In this document: in pieces, positions 10,101 through 20,391 of the stretch | Layout: the number at the start of each line of letters is the position of its first letter | Numbering within the stretch: the stretch's first letter is position 1 | Notes under the pieces: model-generated | The model's input: the letters and a program-made list of their open reading frames with translations, nothing else | Told to the model about the DNA's origin: nothing | Databases searched by the model: none | Position numbers and translations under genes: made by a program | Origin: an uncultured Flavobacteriales bacterium | Lineage (GTDB): Bacteria; Bacteroidota; Bacteroidia; Flavobacteriales_D; Crocinitomicaceae | Direction of reading: 5' to 3' | DNA length: 64,000 bases | Assembly: GCA_913046365.1 (NCBI GenBank) | Contig: CAJWRM010000001.1 | Span: 154,860-218,859, forward strand

Positions 10101-11187
10101 AGCCGAATAGATATAAATTATTAGCACCATCACAAATCATACTATGTGCTGTCTCGGTACCTGTATTATCATTACCACCACCTAAAAATGTGCTCCAAAG
10201 CATTTGAGCTCCGTCTTCATCAAACTTACTGACGAATACATCAGTAATACCCATTGGACCGAATGGTACTGTAAAATTTGAATTAATGTCATAGGCACCA
10301 TTATCGGGCATAGGATAATCATTGCCGTAAACAGTTCCTCCGGAATAAGCAGAACCATCGTACCCGTATGTTGCTGTCATTCCAAAATTATCTGTATTTG
10401 CTCCATTGTAGGTTGCAAAAACTAAAACTGGATCAATAACCAATTCAAAACCGGGGTTATAAGCGCCCAATTCAAAACTCACGATACCATCTGTGATGAC
10501 AAAATCACAAGGAATCTCAATTTCATTACCATCAATAATCTGAAAAGCAAAAGGTTTCTCCTCGTAAACGACACCCAATTCTGCGGTAATCTCCAAATCT
10601 CCATTTGAGCCGATTGTCATATCTTTCTGACCTACATACTCCAGTTTCAGCTGATCAATAGCAGCATTTGGCGCTACAATAAACTCATACTTAAATTGAT
10701 TGCCCCTATTTTGGATATGAAGGTCAATTCCTTCATAAAAATCAGATAGAGTAGCATGACCATAAACATGCACCTTACTCGCCCATTTGCTTGGGTCATT
10801 TCCTTTCAAATAATTATAGTAGTGCGCACTCTTTTCAGATTTAAGAACCTCATTAACCTCTTGACTCCCTATAAAATTAAGATGAATAACTTCTTGTTTG
10901 GCAATAGGGTCCTCTAAAGGAGTTAATAATGGGTTAGCATGTGCCTCATGCATTGATGAAAAATCTTGTAAGTGATAGATGAATTTATTTTGCTGGACCC
11001 ACACTTTACCGCCATCAATTTTAGACTGAAAGAGAACGCCATCCGGCCATTGGCCTTTATTTTCAATTAATGACTCCTTGGACGAACCATGATTATGATT
11101 TTCATGAGTTTCTTGTTCTTGAGACCAATAATTTTGAGCAAAAAAACATATAAGAATACCAGAATAAATTTGAATTTTCATAAACAT
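7132..11187 (-). CDS. Giant secreted protein: SBBP-type propeller repeats, PKD domains, gliding-motility-associated (CHU_C/TIGR04131-like) C-terminus
   Basis: IENKGQWPDGVLFQSK N-terminal domain, repeats (STYVGGSGNDGVN..., STYYGGTENDACY), PKD motif YLWDFGDG / FLWDFGNG, C-term VFVPNAFSPNGDNYNDVLYVRG..FRVFNRWGEMVFES. Confidence 0.88.
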   Translation of the reverse strand: MFMKIQIYSGILICFFAQNYWSQEQETHENHNHGSSKESLIENKGQWPDGVLFQSKIDGGKVWVQQNKFIYHLQDFSSMHEAHANPLLTPLEDPIAKQEVIHLNFIGSQEVNEVLKSEKSAHYYNYLKGNDPSKWASKVHVYGHATLSDFYEGIDLHIQNRGNQFKYEFIVAPNAAIDQLKLEYVGQKDMTIGSNGDLEITAELGVVYEEKPFAFQIIDGNEIEIPCDFVITDGIVSFELGAYNPGFELVIDPVLVFATYNGANTDNFGMTATYGYDGSAYSGGTVYGNDYPMPDNGAYDINSNFTVPFGPMGITDVFVSKFDEDGAQMLWSTFLGGGNDNTGTETAHSMICDGANNLYLFGSTSSPDFPVSPGAYNTIHNGGDVGYNFGSTGVNHSAFGIDLYVSKLSADGTSLMGSTYVGGSGNDGVNYNAANFGAFSELTSNYGDNFRGEIMLDDANNVIVASCTHSIDFPVVNAIQNSNGGAQDGTVFKLSADFSQLLFSTYYGGTENDACYSVKVDESDNLIFAGGTKSSNLPGMGLGYQNTYGGGETDGFVVKTPPSGTSITNASYIGMGQYDQVFFVEIDRVNSIFLLGQSVGGTFPVNNAAFSNGASSNFIMKLDSNLTTNIASTRFGNGDPNIHISPTAFLVDNCGNIYVSAWGADLLQATPLTGMPITPDAFQSDPPNGFDFYLMVMFADFSDILYGSYLGGTVAREHVDGGTSRFDKNGIVYQSVCGGCGGNSDFPTTPGAWSASNNSTNCNNLIFKFDSGILPVADFTVDQTTGCNDFTVNFENISSDSDTYLWDFGDGALDSTTFNPVITYTEAGIYEVNLFVTDSVCQLTDTAQITVIVVDSVLLDVPNQMSVCDNVPFDLVANSLGTANQFIWSANADFTNPLNSPSDSTVTVSADGTYYIMADNGFCSAEDTVQVLFDASPEAQFSILDSVGCAPLSASFFNESIQTDYFLWDFGNGEVDSVNFDPEILYTAPGIYTVSLYIFDSLCPASDTTFATITILPNITVSGLDSVSLCEGNVVLSANSNGTASTYEWSSSPDFSDLINPSGDSSIVVSASGTYYIQLGNSECSLVDSVFVEFINPEIALIAEDSICLYDFSEVAVENLTPAIGFNYVWQPDSIITSDNQELIQVQPLTSQYVYVTATSPENCIVEDSIFINVTDIDSTLVIASSSEYAVPEGATVTLFGSPSGLPFYQWSPVDGLSAPTNQQTNAVINEDIIYTLSVSDGICTRDDTVEIKVYEIICEDPYVFVPNAFSPNGDNYNDVLYVRGLYIEKVIFRVFNRWGEMVFESNDVSVGWDGMFRNQLLQPDVYDFYLDVTCVGGLTSIVKGNVTLMR

Positions 11188-11304
11188 GAAATAACTTATC
11201 TAAGATACACAATTTACGTTAAAAATTTTGTTTAAAAAAACAGGATAAAGGAACATTAAGCATTATAATATTTAATTTCGTTGAAAAGCCTTTTTAACAG
11301 AAAT

Positions 11305-12255
11305 ATGAAAAATAGGATTACCGAACTCTTCAATATTCAATACCCAATCATACAAGCCGGAATGATATGGTGCTCAGGTTGGGAACTAGCCTCAACGGTT
11401 TCTAATGCCGGGGGTTTGGGTATTATTGGTTCTGGATCGATGTACCCGGACATTTTAGATGAACAAATAGCTAAATGTAAAGCGAATACATCAAAACCTT
11501 TTGCGGTAAACCTTCCGATGCTTTACCCCAATATTGAAGAACATATTCAAACCATTATAAAACACAAAGTTCCCATCGTTTTTACCTCAGCGGGAAATCC
11601 AAAAACATATACTGAACGATTACAAAAAGAAGGGATTACCGTCGTTCATGTTGTTTCTAGTCTGAAATTTGCTTTGAAAGCTCAACAAGCTGGTGTAGAT
11701 GCAGTTGTAGCTGAAGGTTTTGAGGCAGGAGGCCATAATGGACGTGATGAAACGACTACATTATGTCTTGTACCTATGGTGAAGAAAGAGATTACAATTC
11801 CTTTGATCGCAGCGGGCGGCATAGCAACAGGTAGGGCAATGCTTGCATGTATGGCACTCGGGGCAGATGGTGTTCAGATTGGTAGTCGATTCGTTGCCTC
11901 CCACGAATCTAGCGCACATATCAATTTCAAAAAAGCCATTTTAAATGCTAAAGAAGGCGATACGGAGCTTACACTAAAAGAGCTCACCCCCGTTCGATTA
12001 ATGAAAAATGAATTTCATAGCAGCATAAAAGAGGCCTACTCAAAAAATGCCTCAATAAAAGAACTTAGTGAGTTACTTGGAAGAGGACGTGCAAAAAAAG
12101 GTATGTTCGAAGGAGATTTGAAAAATGGAGAATTAGAGATTGGACAAATAGCAGGTATTATGGATGAGCTCCTATCCGCAGAGCAAATCATTATAGACTT
12201 GGTCAAAGAATTTAATGACGCACAAAGTGAATTGTCAAAAATCTCAATAAAGTAG
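11305..12255 (+). CDS. Nitronate monooxygenase / FabK-like flavin enzyme
   Basis: MKNRITELFNIQYPIIQAGMIW, AGGLGIIGSG, AEGFEAGGHNGRDE, PLIAAGGIATGRAM, GADGVQIGSRF; track start at 11281 is TTG, ATG at 11305 preferred. Confidence 0.9.
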   Translation: MKNRITELFNIQYPIIQAGMIWCSGWELASTVSNAGGLGIIGSGSMYPDILDEQIAKCKANTSKPFAVNLPMLYPNIEEHIQTIIKHKVPIVFTSAGNPKTYTERLQKEGITVVHVVSSLKFALKAQQAGVDAVVAEGFEAGGHNGRDETTTLCLVPMVKKEITIPLIAAGGIATGRAMLACMALGADGVQIGSRFVASHESSAHINFKKAILNAKEGDTELTLKELTPVRLMKNEFHSSIKEAYSKNASIKELSELLGRGRAKKGMFEGDLKNGELEIGQIAGIMDELLSAEQIIIDLVKEFNDAQSELSKISIK

Positions 12256-12256
12256 A

Positions 12257-13495
12257 ATGATTCAATTTAAACGTTATACCTTAAATAATGGACTTAAAGT
12301 AATCCTCCACCACGATAAAACAACGCCGATGGCTGTTGTCAACACCCTTTATGATGTTGGTTCCAGAGATGAGCAGGAGGATAAGACCGGGTTCGCTCAC
12401 CTCTTTGAGCACCTTATGTTCGGAGGTTCTATTCACGTTGAAGATTTTGACCAAGAGCTTCAAAAAGCTGGTGGAGAAAGCAATGCGTTCACGAGCAATG
12501 ACCTTACAAATTATTATGAAATAATACCTGCAAACAATATAGAGACGGCACTTTGGTTAGAAAGTGACAGGATGCTTTCACTCGCTTTTACTGATAAAAG
12601 CTTGGAAGTGCAGCGCAGTGTAGTTATAGAGGAGTTTAAACAGCGTTATTTGAACCAACCCTATGGTGATGTTTGGCTCGAGTTAAGACCATTAGCATAT
12701 GAAAAACACCCTTACCAATGGGCAACTATTGGAAAAGATATTACCCACATTGAAAAAGCAGAAATGAGCGACGTCAAAGCATTTTTCAAAAAGTTTTATT
12801 GCCCCTCGAATGCAATTTTATGTGTCTCAGGTAATTTTGATTCCAGCTCAATTCAACAGCTCATCGAAAAATATTACGGAAGTATCCCAGGAGGTATAAA
12901 GCCTGCAAGAATTTTACCACTTGAACCACCTCAGACAGAATTTAGAGAAAAGTTGATTGAGCGTGATGTTCCCGCTAATGCTTTTTATTATGCCTTTCGG
13001 ATGTCAGAAAGAAAAAATATTGGATATTACTTGGGAGACTTTTTAAGTGATGCCATAGGTAAGGATCAATCCTCATTATTAAATGTGGCACTTAAAAAAG
13101 AGCAGGGCTTAGTTTCCGAAATAAATGCTTTCATTACAGGATCCCTTGATGATGGCTTATTCCTAATTACTGGAAAGCTTTCTGAGGATGTTAATTTCGA
13201 CACCTTGGACAGTGCACTCTGGCAGGAGTTAGAAAAGATTAAAGCAGAGGGTTTTAAAGCCCGTAAGCTTAACTCCTTAAAGAATAAATTAAATACTGCA
13301 AAAGCTTTTCAAGAGCAAGGATTATTAAACAAATCTATAAGTCTTTGCATGTTTGAGCTGCTCGGAGATGCAAACGGTTTAAATGAGGAAATTCAGATCT
13401 ATAATAAGATTGAAAATGATGATATTCTTGGATTTGCGAATTCAATTTTAAGGAAGGAAAATTGCTCTTTACTCAAAATAAATAAAACAAAATGA
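12257..13495 (+). CDS. M16 family zinc peptidase, catalytic-type subunit
   Basis: HXXEH motif in GFAHLFEHLMFGGS; RSVVIEEFKQRYLN; LNPYG-type region. Confidence 0.92.
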   Translation: MIQFKRYTLNNGLKVILHHDKTTPMAVVNTLYDVGSRDEQEDKTGFAHLFEHLMFGGSIHVEDFDQELQKAGGESNAFTSNDLTNYYEIIPANNIETALWLESDRMLSLAFTDKSLEVQRSVVIEEFKQRYLNQPYGDVWLELRPLAYEKHPYQWATIGKDITHIEKAEMSDVKAFFKKFYCPSNAILCVSGNFDSSSIQQLIEKYYGSIPGGIKPARILPLEPPQTEFREKLIERDVPANAFYYAFRMSERKNIGYYLGDFLSDAIGKDQSSLLNVALKKEQGLVSEINAFITGSLDDGLFLITGKLSEDVNFDTLDSALWQELEKIKAEGFKARKLNSLKNKLNTAKAFQEQGLLNKSISLCMFELLGDANGLNEEIQIYNKIENDDILGFANSILRKENCSLLKINKTK

Positions 13496-14745
13496 ATCGA
13501 ACAAAGGCTCCAAAAACCCACAAAACGGGTGCTATTTCATTCATTTCTCCAGAGAAAATCGCGCTTAATAAAACAACTCCATTATATTGGATGTCTGATG
13601 TCTCTAATGAAACTGCAAGGATTGATGTTTATTTTGACGCAGGCTTGAGAAAAGCCAAAAACAGCATTGCGAGTATGACCTCATCGATGCTGCTTTCTGG
13701 TACTTCGCAAAAAAACTCAACTGAAATACATAACCAGCTAGATGATCTAGGTGCCTTTTTTGATATCGGTCTATCACATGAAGGTGTTATGGTTTCATTA
13801 TTTGCATTAAAGAGGAATATTTCTGAAGCCTATCATGTCCTTTTGGACGCCATAATCAATGCATCCTTTCCCGAATCAGAATTTCAAGAAGTAAAAGCCG
13901 AAAAAATTCAAAACTTTAAGATCAATATCAACCGTGTAGCCGTTATTGCTCAAAGGGCTTTTCAAAAACAATTATACTACGGAACAGAATATGCAATGCT
14001 TTCCGATGAATCTGATCTCCAAAAAGTTGAAAGACAGGAATTATTAGATTTTCATAAGACTAACTATGTAAATGGTATTTTTAAAATTGCCATTGTCGGC
14101 GCATTAGAAGAAAAGAAAATTCAACAAATCTGCGATGTATCAAAAACACATTGCATTGAACAAGCATTGGAATTTAAAAGTGATTTCCGTAACAAATCTG
14201 GAGTGATTCATGTTGAAAAAATAGATGCCCTCCAAACGGCAATACGCATAGGAAAAACCCTCTTCAATAAAAAACACGAAGACTTCTTGGATGTTAGTAT
14301 TCTCAATACTATTTTGGGAGACTATTTTGGGAGCCGGCTTATGAAAAACATAAGGGAAGACAAGGGATACACCTATGGTATAGGAAGTATAATTTCAGAA
14401 TCTGGCGGATCGGGATATCTGCTCATCGGCTCCGAAGTTGGCAAGGAACATTTACAACCAACATTAGATGAAATTAAAAAAGAGATGCTACTCTTGTGCA
14501 ATGAGAAAATAGGAAATGATGAACTTGGATTAGTGAAAAACCACCTGCTTGGTCAAATGCTTAAAATTTCTGATGGCCCCTATGCAATGATGGATCTATT
14601 TTTGAGTGTTGAATCTTATGGACTTCGCTCTGACTTCTATAATTCATATATTCAACGAATACACGACATAGATGCAAAGACAATCCTGCGAATGGCAAAT
14701 AGCTACTTGAATTGGAGTGACATGTCAGTTATTTCTGCAGGTTAG
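13492..14745 (+). CDS. M16 family peptidase-like, non-catalytic-type subunit
   Basis: M16 fold motifs (MKNIREDKGYTYGIGS) but no HXXEH; overlaps the upstream M16 gene by 4 bp. Confidence 0.9.
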   Translation: MNRTKAPKTHKTGAISFISPEKIALNKTTPLYWMSDVSNETARIDVYFDAGLRKAKNSIASMTSSMLLSGTSQKNSTEIHNQLDDLGAFFDIGLSHEGVMVSLFALKRNISEAYHVLLDAIINASFPESEFQEVKAEKIQNFKININRVAVIAQRAFQKQLYYGTEYAMLSDESDLQKVERQELLDFHKTNYVNGIFKIAIVGALEEKKIQQICDVSKTHCIEQALEFKSDFRNKSGVIHVEKIDALQTAIRIGKTLFNKKHEDFLDVSILNTILGDYFGSRLMKNIREDKGYTYGIGSIISESGGSGYLLIGSEVGKEHLQPTLDEIKKEMLLLCNEKIGNDELGLVKNHLLGQMLKISDGPYAMMDLFLSVESYGLRSDFYNSYIQRIHDIDAKTILRMANSYLNWSDMSVISAG

Positions 14746-14802
14746 CAACTTTATTTGGACGTTCTCGTTATAATACTACGTATTATGTTACGTTATATCC
14801 AT

Positions 14803-17800
14803 ATGCAAAGAGCCTTTGCCTTCATTCTTTTTTTAAGCTTTTCAATAAGCTTACATGCCTCCCATGTGATGGGTGGAGAAATAACATGGAGCTGCAGCGG
14901 AGCAAACACATATGAATTTCAGCTTGTGTTCTATCGAGACTGCAATGGTGCAGAAGTAAATATTATTTCTGAAGACCTCAGGGTTTGGAACCATCCTACA
15001 CTTAATTCAATAGTCTTAAATTTTATATCAAGAGAAGATATTTCTCCTTCATGCACTGTAGTGGCAGGATCACCACCTATGCTCGAATGCGGAACAGGCA
15101 GTGCGGCTGGTAATGGAGTTGGCGCAATTGAACGGATAACATACCGGAGTGACCCAATAAGCATAGAGGGTATTCCTCCCTCGGAAGGTTGGGTCTTTAC
15201 TTATGAAAATTTTTCAAGAAGTAATGCAATTAGCAATTTATCCGATCCATCCACATTTGGAATTACCTTGGCGGCGAAAATGTTCTCCAACCCAAATAGC
15301 ATTGACAATACATGTACAGACTCTTCACCTAACTTCTTACAATCACCTCATTTCGTTACTTGTGCAGGTTCTGAATATAGATACAATATGAATGCGATTG
15401 ATCCTGATCTCGATTCACTTCATTTTCAATTTGGGATACCATTTGATTATTTTCCCGTAGGTGTTTATGACCCTCCATCAAATCCAATGCCCGTTCCATT
15501 TGAATCTGGGTATTCATTTGACTCACCTACCCCGGATGAGAATATAGATGTTAACAATATTTCGGCGTCAATTGACCCTTCCACAGGTGAAATCGTGTTT
15601 ACAAGCTTTACCATTGGGAATTTCAATATTAAGGTCGCCGTTCAGTCTTTTAGGAATGGGGTATTAATCGGTGAGGTTGAACGAGAGATGCAGGTTGTGG
15701 TTTTGCCATGTAGCAGTGAAAACGATGCGCCTATAATTACGCCTCCATTTGCTGGTGGATTATTTGAAACAACAGTAAATGCCGGAGATTTAATTGACTT
15801 TGATCTTCTGGCAACAGACCTTGACCTTCTTCAGAATGGTGCAGCCCAAAATGTTATCATATCTGCCTCTGGACCCATGTTTGGCAATGGATATACAAGT
15901 CCTTTAGGTTGCGATATTGAACCTTGCGCTACCTTAAATAGCTTACCTCCTATCGAAGCACCTGAAAACGCAACGGCTTCTTTTTCTTGGCAAACCACCT
16001 GTGACCATTTGGTCAATCAGTTTGGGGGTATTTCTGAGATGATTCCTTATGACTTTGTATTTAAAGTTCAAGACAATTTTTGTCAGGTTCCAAAGATAAC
16101 CTACGCCACAGTCAGAATTAATGTTATGAATCCTGGAGTTCTTCAAGCGCCCAAAATAGATTGCATTCAAACAGACGTTGATGGTAACCTGACACTAAAT
16201 TGGACCTCCCTAAATAATCCCTTTAGTTCTTTCGTTGAATACGGGGTTTATTCTGTTCAAGATGGTTTATTGGCAAATCTCGTTGATGTTAATGCGAATA
16301 GTTTTCCTATCATGGGATCTACAGACACACAAGATTTTTTCCTATCGGTAACTTCTGGATGTAATGGGAATACAATAAAATACTCAGATACTATTTCCAA
16401 TATCTTTCTAAACCTAAACAACCCTGGAAACGGAATGGCTCTACTAAGCTGGAATGCTCCATCAAGCACTCCATTATCCTACACGGGAGACTTCTATCAT
16501 ATTTATAGAGAATACCCAACTGGAGTTTTCACCCTCATTGATAGCGTTGCAATGGGAAACAATTCGTATCAAGACACGATAGATATTTGTTCGGCATTTC
16601 TCAATTATCAAATTGTGCTTCCGGGAGCCATTTGCGATTTTACATCAAATATCACAGGAGATGTTTTTGAGGATTTAATGACTCCAGATATACCTTTAAT
16701 ATTCAGTGCAGGAATAGATACAACAACGAACCTCATGCAGATTGAGTGGAGCCAAAACCTACAAAGTGACACCTATGGATATGTGATCTATACCTTTGAT
16801 GCCGCTGGTATTTTGTATGAACTTGATACCGTATGGGGAATAGAATCAACAATATACACCTATGATGTACCATTTGAAGAAGGTCCCTTTTCATATTCAG
16901 TTGCGGCCTTTGATTCTTGCGAAACGAGTTCAGTACCTGTAACCTATCAAACAAGTGCTAAAGCAGACGTTCACACAACTATGGTATCCTCTTCCGAAGT
17001 ATTTATGTGTGAGCAAGAGGCTATTTTATCATGGACAAGCTATGCAGGGAGCACAACTGATTTTTACGAAATTTGGAGTCTCTCTAATGGTATATGGAAT
17101 TTAGAAGAAATCACTGAGGAAACAACAGCGACAATTGCTGTGAATGGAAACCAAAGCTATACGATTTACATCAATTCAATATTCATTGATGGCCACAATG
17201 CTTTTTCATCTCCTACATCATTTACAGTTCCCATTGCAGGAGACCCAGGATATAATTACCTGAAATTAGTTTCTGTAGTTGATGGAAATATTGAGTTGTA
17301 TCAATATATAGATGAATCTGTGGGTATCACTGAAATCATATTTCAGAGACGAGATTACAATGGCGCCTATGAAGAAATAGGAAGATCGGATGCAACCTCA
17401 GATGTGGTGTTCTTTATAGATGAGGATGTAGAAACAGAATTCCAGGCTTGGGAATACAGAACCAAATATATCGATAGCTGTGGTTTTGAAGGAGAATTTT
17501 CAAATGAGGCTAAAACAATATTCTTAGAAGGAGAAGCGAATGATTACGATTACATAAATACGCTCAATTGGTCAGATTATGAAGGGTTCGATGGCGGCAT
17601 AAAAGAGTACAAACTCTATAGGTCAATTAATGGCAGCTATGACCCCACTCCTATTGCTACATTTCTACCTGATGAAAATAATTTTATTGATGACATTAAT
17701 GGCATAGGTGTTCAATCTAAGGTTTGTTATCGAATAGAGGGTGAAGAACTTTTTAATACCTATGATTTCTCAGAAATCAGTTCTTCAAATGAACTATGCT

Positions 17801-18090
17801 TGAGCTACTCCTCGAAAATTTTTATTCCAAATGCTTTTACACCAGGTGGAATCAACCCTATTTTCTTACCTGTTGTTTCGCACATAAAACCAGAAACCTA
17901 CCATCTAACAATAATTAATAGATGGGGACAGCTCGTTTTTGAGAGCTTTGATCAAAATGTTGGATGGAATGGTACCATTCAAACTAATGGAAGCAAAGCC
18001 AAAAATGATGTTTATGTTTATATTTTTGAAGCCGAGGACGACGAGGGCAACTTTATTCAAAAGAAAGGTTTCGTTTCGCTCATAAAGTAA
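14803..18090 (+). CDS. Large secreted protein with gliding-motility-associated C-terminal domain (CHU_C-like)
   Basis: Signal peptide MQRAFAFILFLSFSISLHASHVMGGEITW; C-term IFIPNAFTPGGINPIF...TIINRWGQLVFESFDQNVGWNG; track start 14755 is TTG. Confidence 0.86.
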   Translation: MQRAFAFILFLSFSISLHASHVMGGEITWSCSGANTYEFQLVFYRDCNGAEVNIISEDLRVWNHPTLNSIVLNFISREDISPSCTVVAGSPPMLECGTGSAAGNGVGAIERITYRSDPISIEGIPPSEGWVFTYENFSRSNAISNLSDPSTFGITLAAKMFSNPNSIDNTCTDSSPNFLQSPHFVTCAGSEYRYNMNAIDPDLDSLHFQFGIPFDYFPVGVYDPPSNPMPVPFESGYSFDSPTPDENIDVNNISASIDPSTGEIVFTSFTIGNFNIKVAVQSFRNGVLIGEVEREMQVVVLPCSSENDAPIITPPFAGGLFETTVNAGDLIDFDLLATDLDLLQNGAAQNVIISASGPMFGNGYTSPLGCDIEPCATLNSLPPIEAPENATASFSWQTTCDHLVNQFGGISEMIPYDFVFKVQDNFCQVPKITYATVRINVMNPGVLQAPKIDCIQTDVDGNLTLNWTSLNNPFSSFVEYGVYSVQDGLLANLVDVNANSFPIMGSTDTQDFFLSVTSGCNGNTIKYSDTISNIFLNLNNPGNGMALLSWNAPSSTPLSYTGDFYHIYREYPTGVFTLIDSVAMGNNSYQDTIDICSAFLNYQIVLPGAICDFTSNITGDVFEDLMTPDIPLIFSAGIDTTTNLMQIEWSQNLQSDTYGYVIYTFDAAGILYELDTVWGIESTIYTYDVPFEEGPFSYSVAAFDSCETSSVPVTYQTSAKADVHTTMVSSSEVFMCEQEAILSWTSYAGSTTDFYEIWSLSNGIWNLEEITEETTATIAVNGNQSYTIYINSIFIDGHNAFSSPTSFTVPIAGDPGYNYLKLVSVVDGNIELYQYIDESVGITEIIFQRRDYNGAYEEIGRSDATSDVVFFIDEDVETEFQAWEYRTKYIDSCGFEGEFSNEAKTIFLEGEANDYDYINTLNWSDYEGFDGGIKEYKLYRSINGSYDPTPIATFLPDENNFIDDINGIGVQSKVCYRIEGEELFNTYDFSEISSSNELCLSYSSKIFIPNAFTPGGINPIFLPVVSHIKPETYHLTIINRWGQLVFESFDQNVGWNGTIQTNGSKAKNDVYVYIFEAEDDEGNFIQKKGFVSLIK

Positions 18091-18103
18091 AATGAACACC
18101 TTT

Positions 18104-19021
18104 TTAAGTACCTAACCTAGAGCATAACTCCTCTAATAAATGGGGAACAGAAATAAATTCATTACCATCACCCACCTTATAGCTACCATGCCAGGGCCTT
18201 GTCTTATTGATTTCTGTAGCACCAAACAAACCAATGACATTAGCACCGAAAAAAGAAGCAAGATGCATTGCTCCACTGTCATTAGCCAATACAAATTTCG
18301 CTTCACGCATAACATAGGCAGAAACAGATAGTGTATTACTCAAAACAAGAATATCTGGAAAATCATTACAGCATCGGGTATAATCACTTTCAGAGACAAC
18401 AGCCACGATCTTTGTTTCGGAATACTTGACACAGAAGTCATTCCAAAATGGCCATTCCTTATTTTTGCCTTTATGCAAATTCGTAGCGTAAGGACAAATA
18501 ACAATATACTCTTCTTTTATTTTTTCTTCAATAAGATTTTGACCTAGAGCAACACTTTTTTCATCGATAGGAATAAAACTATCGAAGGACGATGCATCCA
18601 AATCTTCCTTTAAATATCCTTTCGCTAGATCAAAGTAATTTTCAACAGTGTGTAGCTCATCATTATAAGCAAGACTTTGGCGAGAAAGAAAATGATAACC
18701 TATGGTATATATCCCAGCAAGTCTCATTGGAGCAAGAGAAGATAATGTTTTCGGGCAAAGTAAACCCACATCAAAATTATACTCACGATAAAAACGATAA
18801 GACCATTTTGAATTCTTGATTTCAGGACTCGAAACAATATTTAGATCTGTGCCAGAGAACAATTCTTTCGCCCAAGGGTGACCCAAACAGACAAAATCAA
18901 CTCCCCTATTTTGCAGCGCAAGGAGCATTGGATAGGTCATTAGCGTATCACCAATCCAGTTTGGAAGCCGAACAATTAGCTTAGCATCTTGAATATGTTT
19001 TGTAGATAATGAGGAATTCAC
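18104..19021 (-). CDS. Glycosyltransferase family 9 (heptosyltransferase-like)
   Basis: LIVRLPNWIGDTLMTYPML, ICPYATNLHKGKNKEWP, LANDSGAMHLASFFGANVIGLFGAT. Confidence 0.9.
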   Translation of the reverse strand: MNSSLSTKHIQDAKLIVRLPNWIGDTLMTYPMLLALQNRGVDFVCLGHPWAKELFSGTDLNIVSSPEIKNSKWSYRFYREYNFDVGLLCPKTLSSLAPMRLAGIYTIGYHFLSRQSLAYNDELHTVENYFDLAKGYLKEDLDASSFDSFIPIDEKSVALGQNLIEEKIKEEYIVICPYATNLHKGKNKEWPFWNDFCVKYSETKIVAVVSESDYTRCCNDFPDILVLSNTLSVSAYVMREAKFVLANDSGAMHLASFFGANVIGLFGATEINKTRPWHGSYKVGDGNEFISVPHLLEELCSRLGT

Positions 19022-19116
19022 AATTAAAATTAAAATTAATCAAAACCTTAATGAGAGCCGCAATGTAAAATGATTGGTAAGACTTATTTTGTTCGCTGAT
19101 AAAATAGAAACAAAGG

Positions 19117-20328
19117 TTAAGACAATACCTCTTTTACTTTATCTGCCGCTTCTTGTAAAAGTACTGCTGAATGCACATTCAAACCAGAATCATCAATCAA
19201 TTTTTTCGCTTCAACCGCATTGGTGCCTTGCAGGCGAACAATAATTGGAACAGGAATCTCTCCCATGTTCTTGTAGGCGTCAACAACACCTTGAGCAACG
19301 CGATCACATCGAACGATTCCACCGAAAATATTTATTAAAATTGCTTTAACATTCGGATCCTTTAGGATAATATGAAATGCCTTTTCCACACGTTCTGCAT
19401 TGGCCGTTCCTCCAACATCTAAGAAGTTTGCTGGATTCCCACCAGAAAGCTTTATAATATCCATTGTAGCCATTGCAAGTCCGGCACCATTCACCATACA
19501 TCCAACATTGCCGTCAAGCTTCACGAAATTTAAACCAACCTCATCAGCTTCAACCTCTGTTGGATCTTCCTCGGTTTTATCTCGCATTTCTGCATAATCC
19601 GGATGGCGAAATAAACCATTACCATCTAGCGTAACCTTTGAGTCAACTGCTATTATTTTATCATCTGCTGTCTTGAATAAAGGATTGATTTCAAACATAG
19701 ATGCATCAATACCTATGTATGCCTTGTACAATGAAGCAACGAACTTCACCATTCCTTTGAACGCCGTTCCTGACAAACCTAAATTAAAGGCGATTTTACG
19801 TGCTTGAAAACCTTGTAGACCTAAATGAGGATCAATAAACTCTTTATAAATCTTGTCTGGAGTATGCTCGGCAACATGCTCAATATCCATCCCTCCTTCA
19901 GTAGAATATACAATTACATTCTTACCTTCCTCTCGGTCTAAAAGAACGGACATATAGAATTCCTTAATTTCTGACGGTCCAGGATAATATACATCCTGAG
20001 CTATAAGTACCTTATTTACTTTTTTAGCTTTGCCGTTAGTTTGAATGGTTTCCAAATGACCTCCTAAAATACCTTTAACTGTATCTTCAACTTTATCAAT
20101 TCCTTTCGCAAGAACAACGCCATGAGAACCTGTTTCCTCCACGGTTCCTTTTCCACGCCCTCCAGCATGAATCTGGGCCTTCACGACAAACCAGCTCGTT
20201 CCTGTTTCATCACTCAGCTTTTGCGCTGCAGCGACTGCGTCTTCTACTTTGTCAACCACTACTCCTTCTTGAATAGCGACTCCGTAAGTTTTTAAGATTG
20301 ATTTCCCCTGATACTCGTGTAGATTCAT
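19117..20328 (-). CDS. sucC: Succinate--CoA ligase (ADP-forming) subunit beta
   Basis: MNLHEYQGKSILKTYGV, VKAQIHAGGRGKG, GCMVNGAGLAMATMDIIKLSGGNPANFLDVGG, INIFGGIVRCD. Confidence 0.97.
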   Translation of the reverse strand: MNLHEYQGKSILKTYGVAIQEGVVVDKVEDAVAAAQKLSDETGTSWFVVKAQIHAGGRGKGTVEETGSHGVVLAKGIDKVEDTVKGILGGHLETIQTNGKAKKVNKVLIAQDVYYPGPSEIKEFYMSVLLDREEGKNVIVYSTEGGMDIEHVAEHTPDKIYKEFIDPHLGLQGFQARKIAFNLGLSGTAFKGMVKFVASLYKAYIGIDASMFEINPLFKTADDKIIAVDSKVTLDGNGLFRHPDYAEMRDKTEEDPTEVEADEVGLNFVKLDGNVGCMVNGAGLAMATMDIIKLSGGNPANFLDVGGTANAERVEKAFHIILKDPNVKAILINIFGGIVRCDRVAQGVVDAYKNMGEIPVPIIVRLQGTNAVEAKKLIDDSGLNVHSAVLLQEAADKVKEVLS

Positions 20329-20391
20329 AAGTCAAATTTTGTTAGGCAAAAATAATTTATTTAAATGAATATAAGCTTGCGATTCCTTTAA

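Noticed and set aside
13492-14745. Second M16 protein lacking HXXEH as a degenerate pseudogene
   Set aside because: Catalytic/non-catalytic M16 pairs encoded in tandem are normal and the frame is intact
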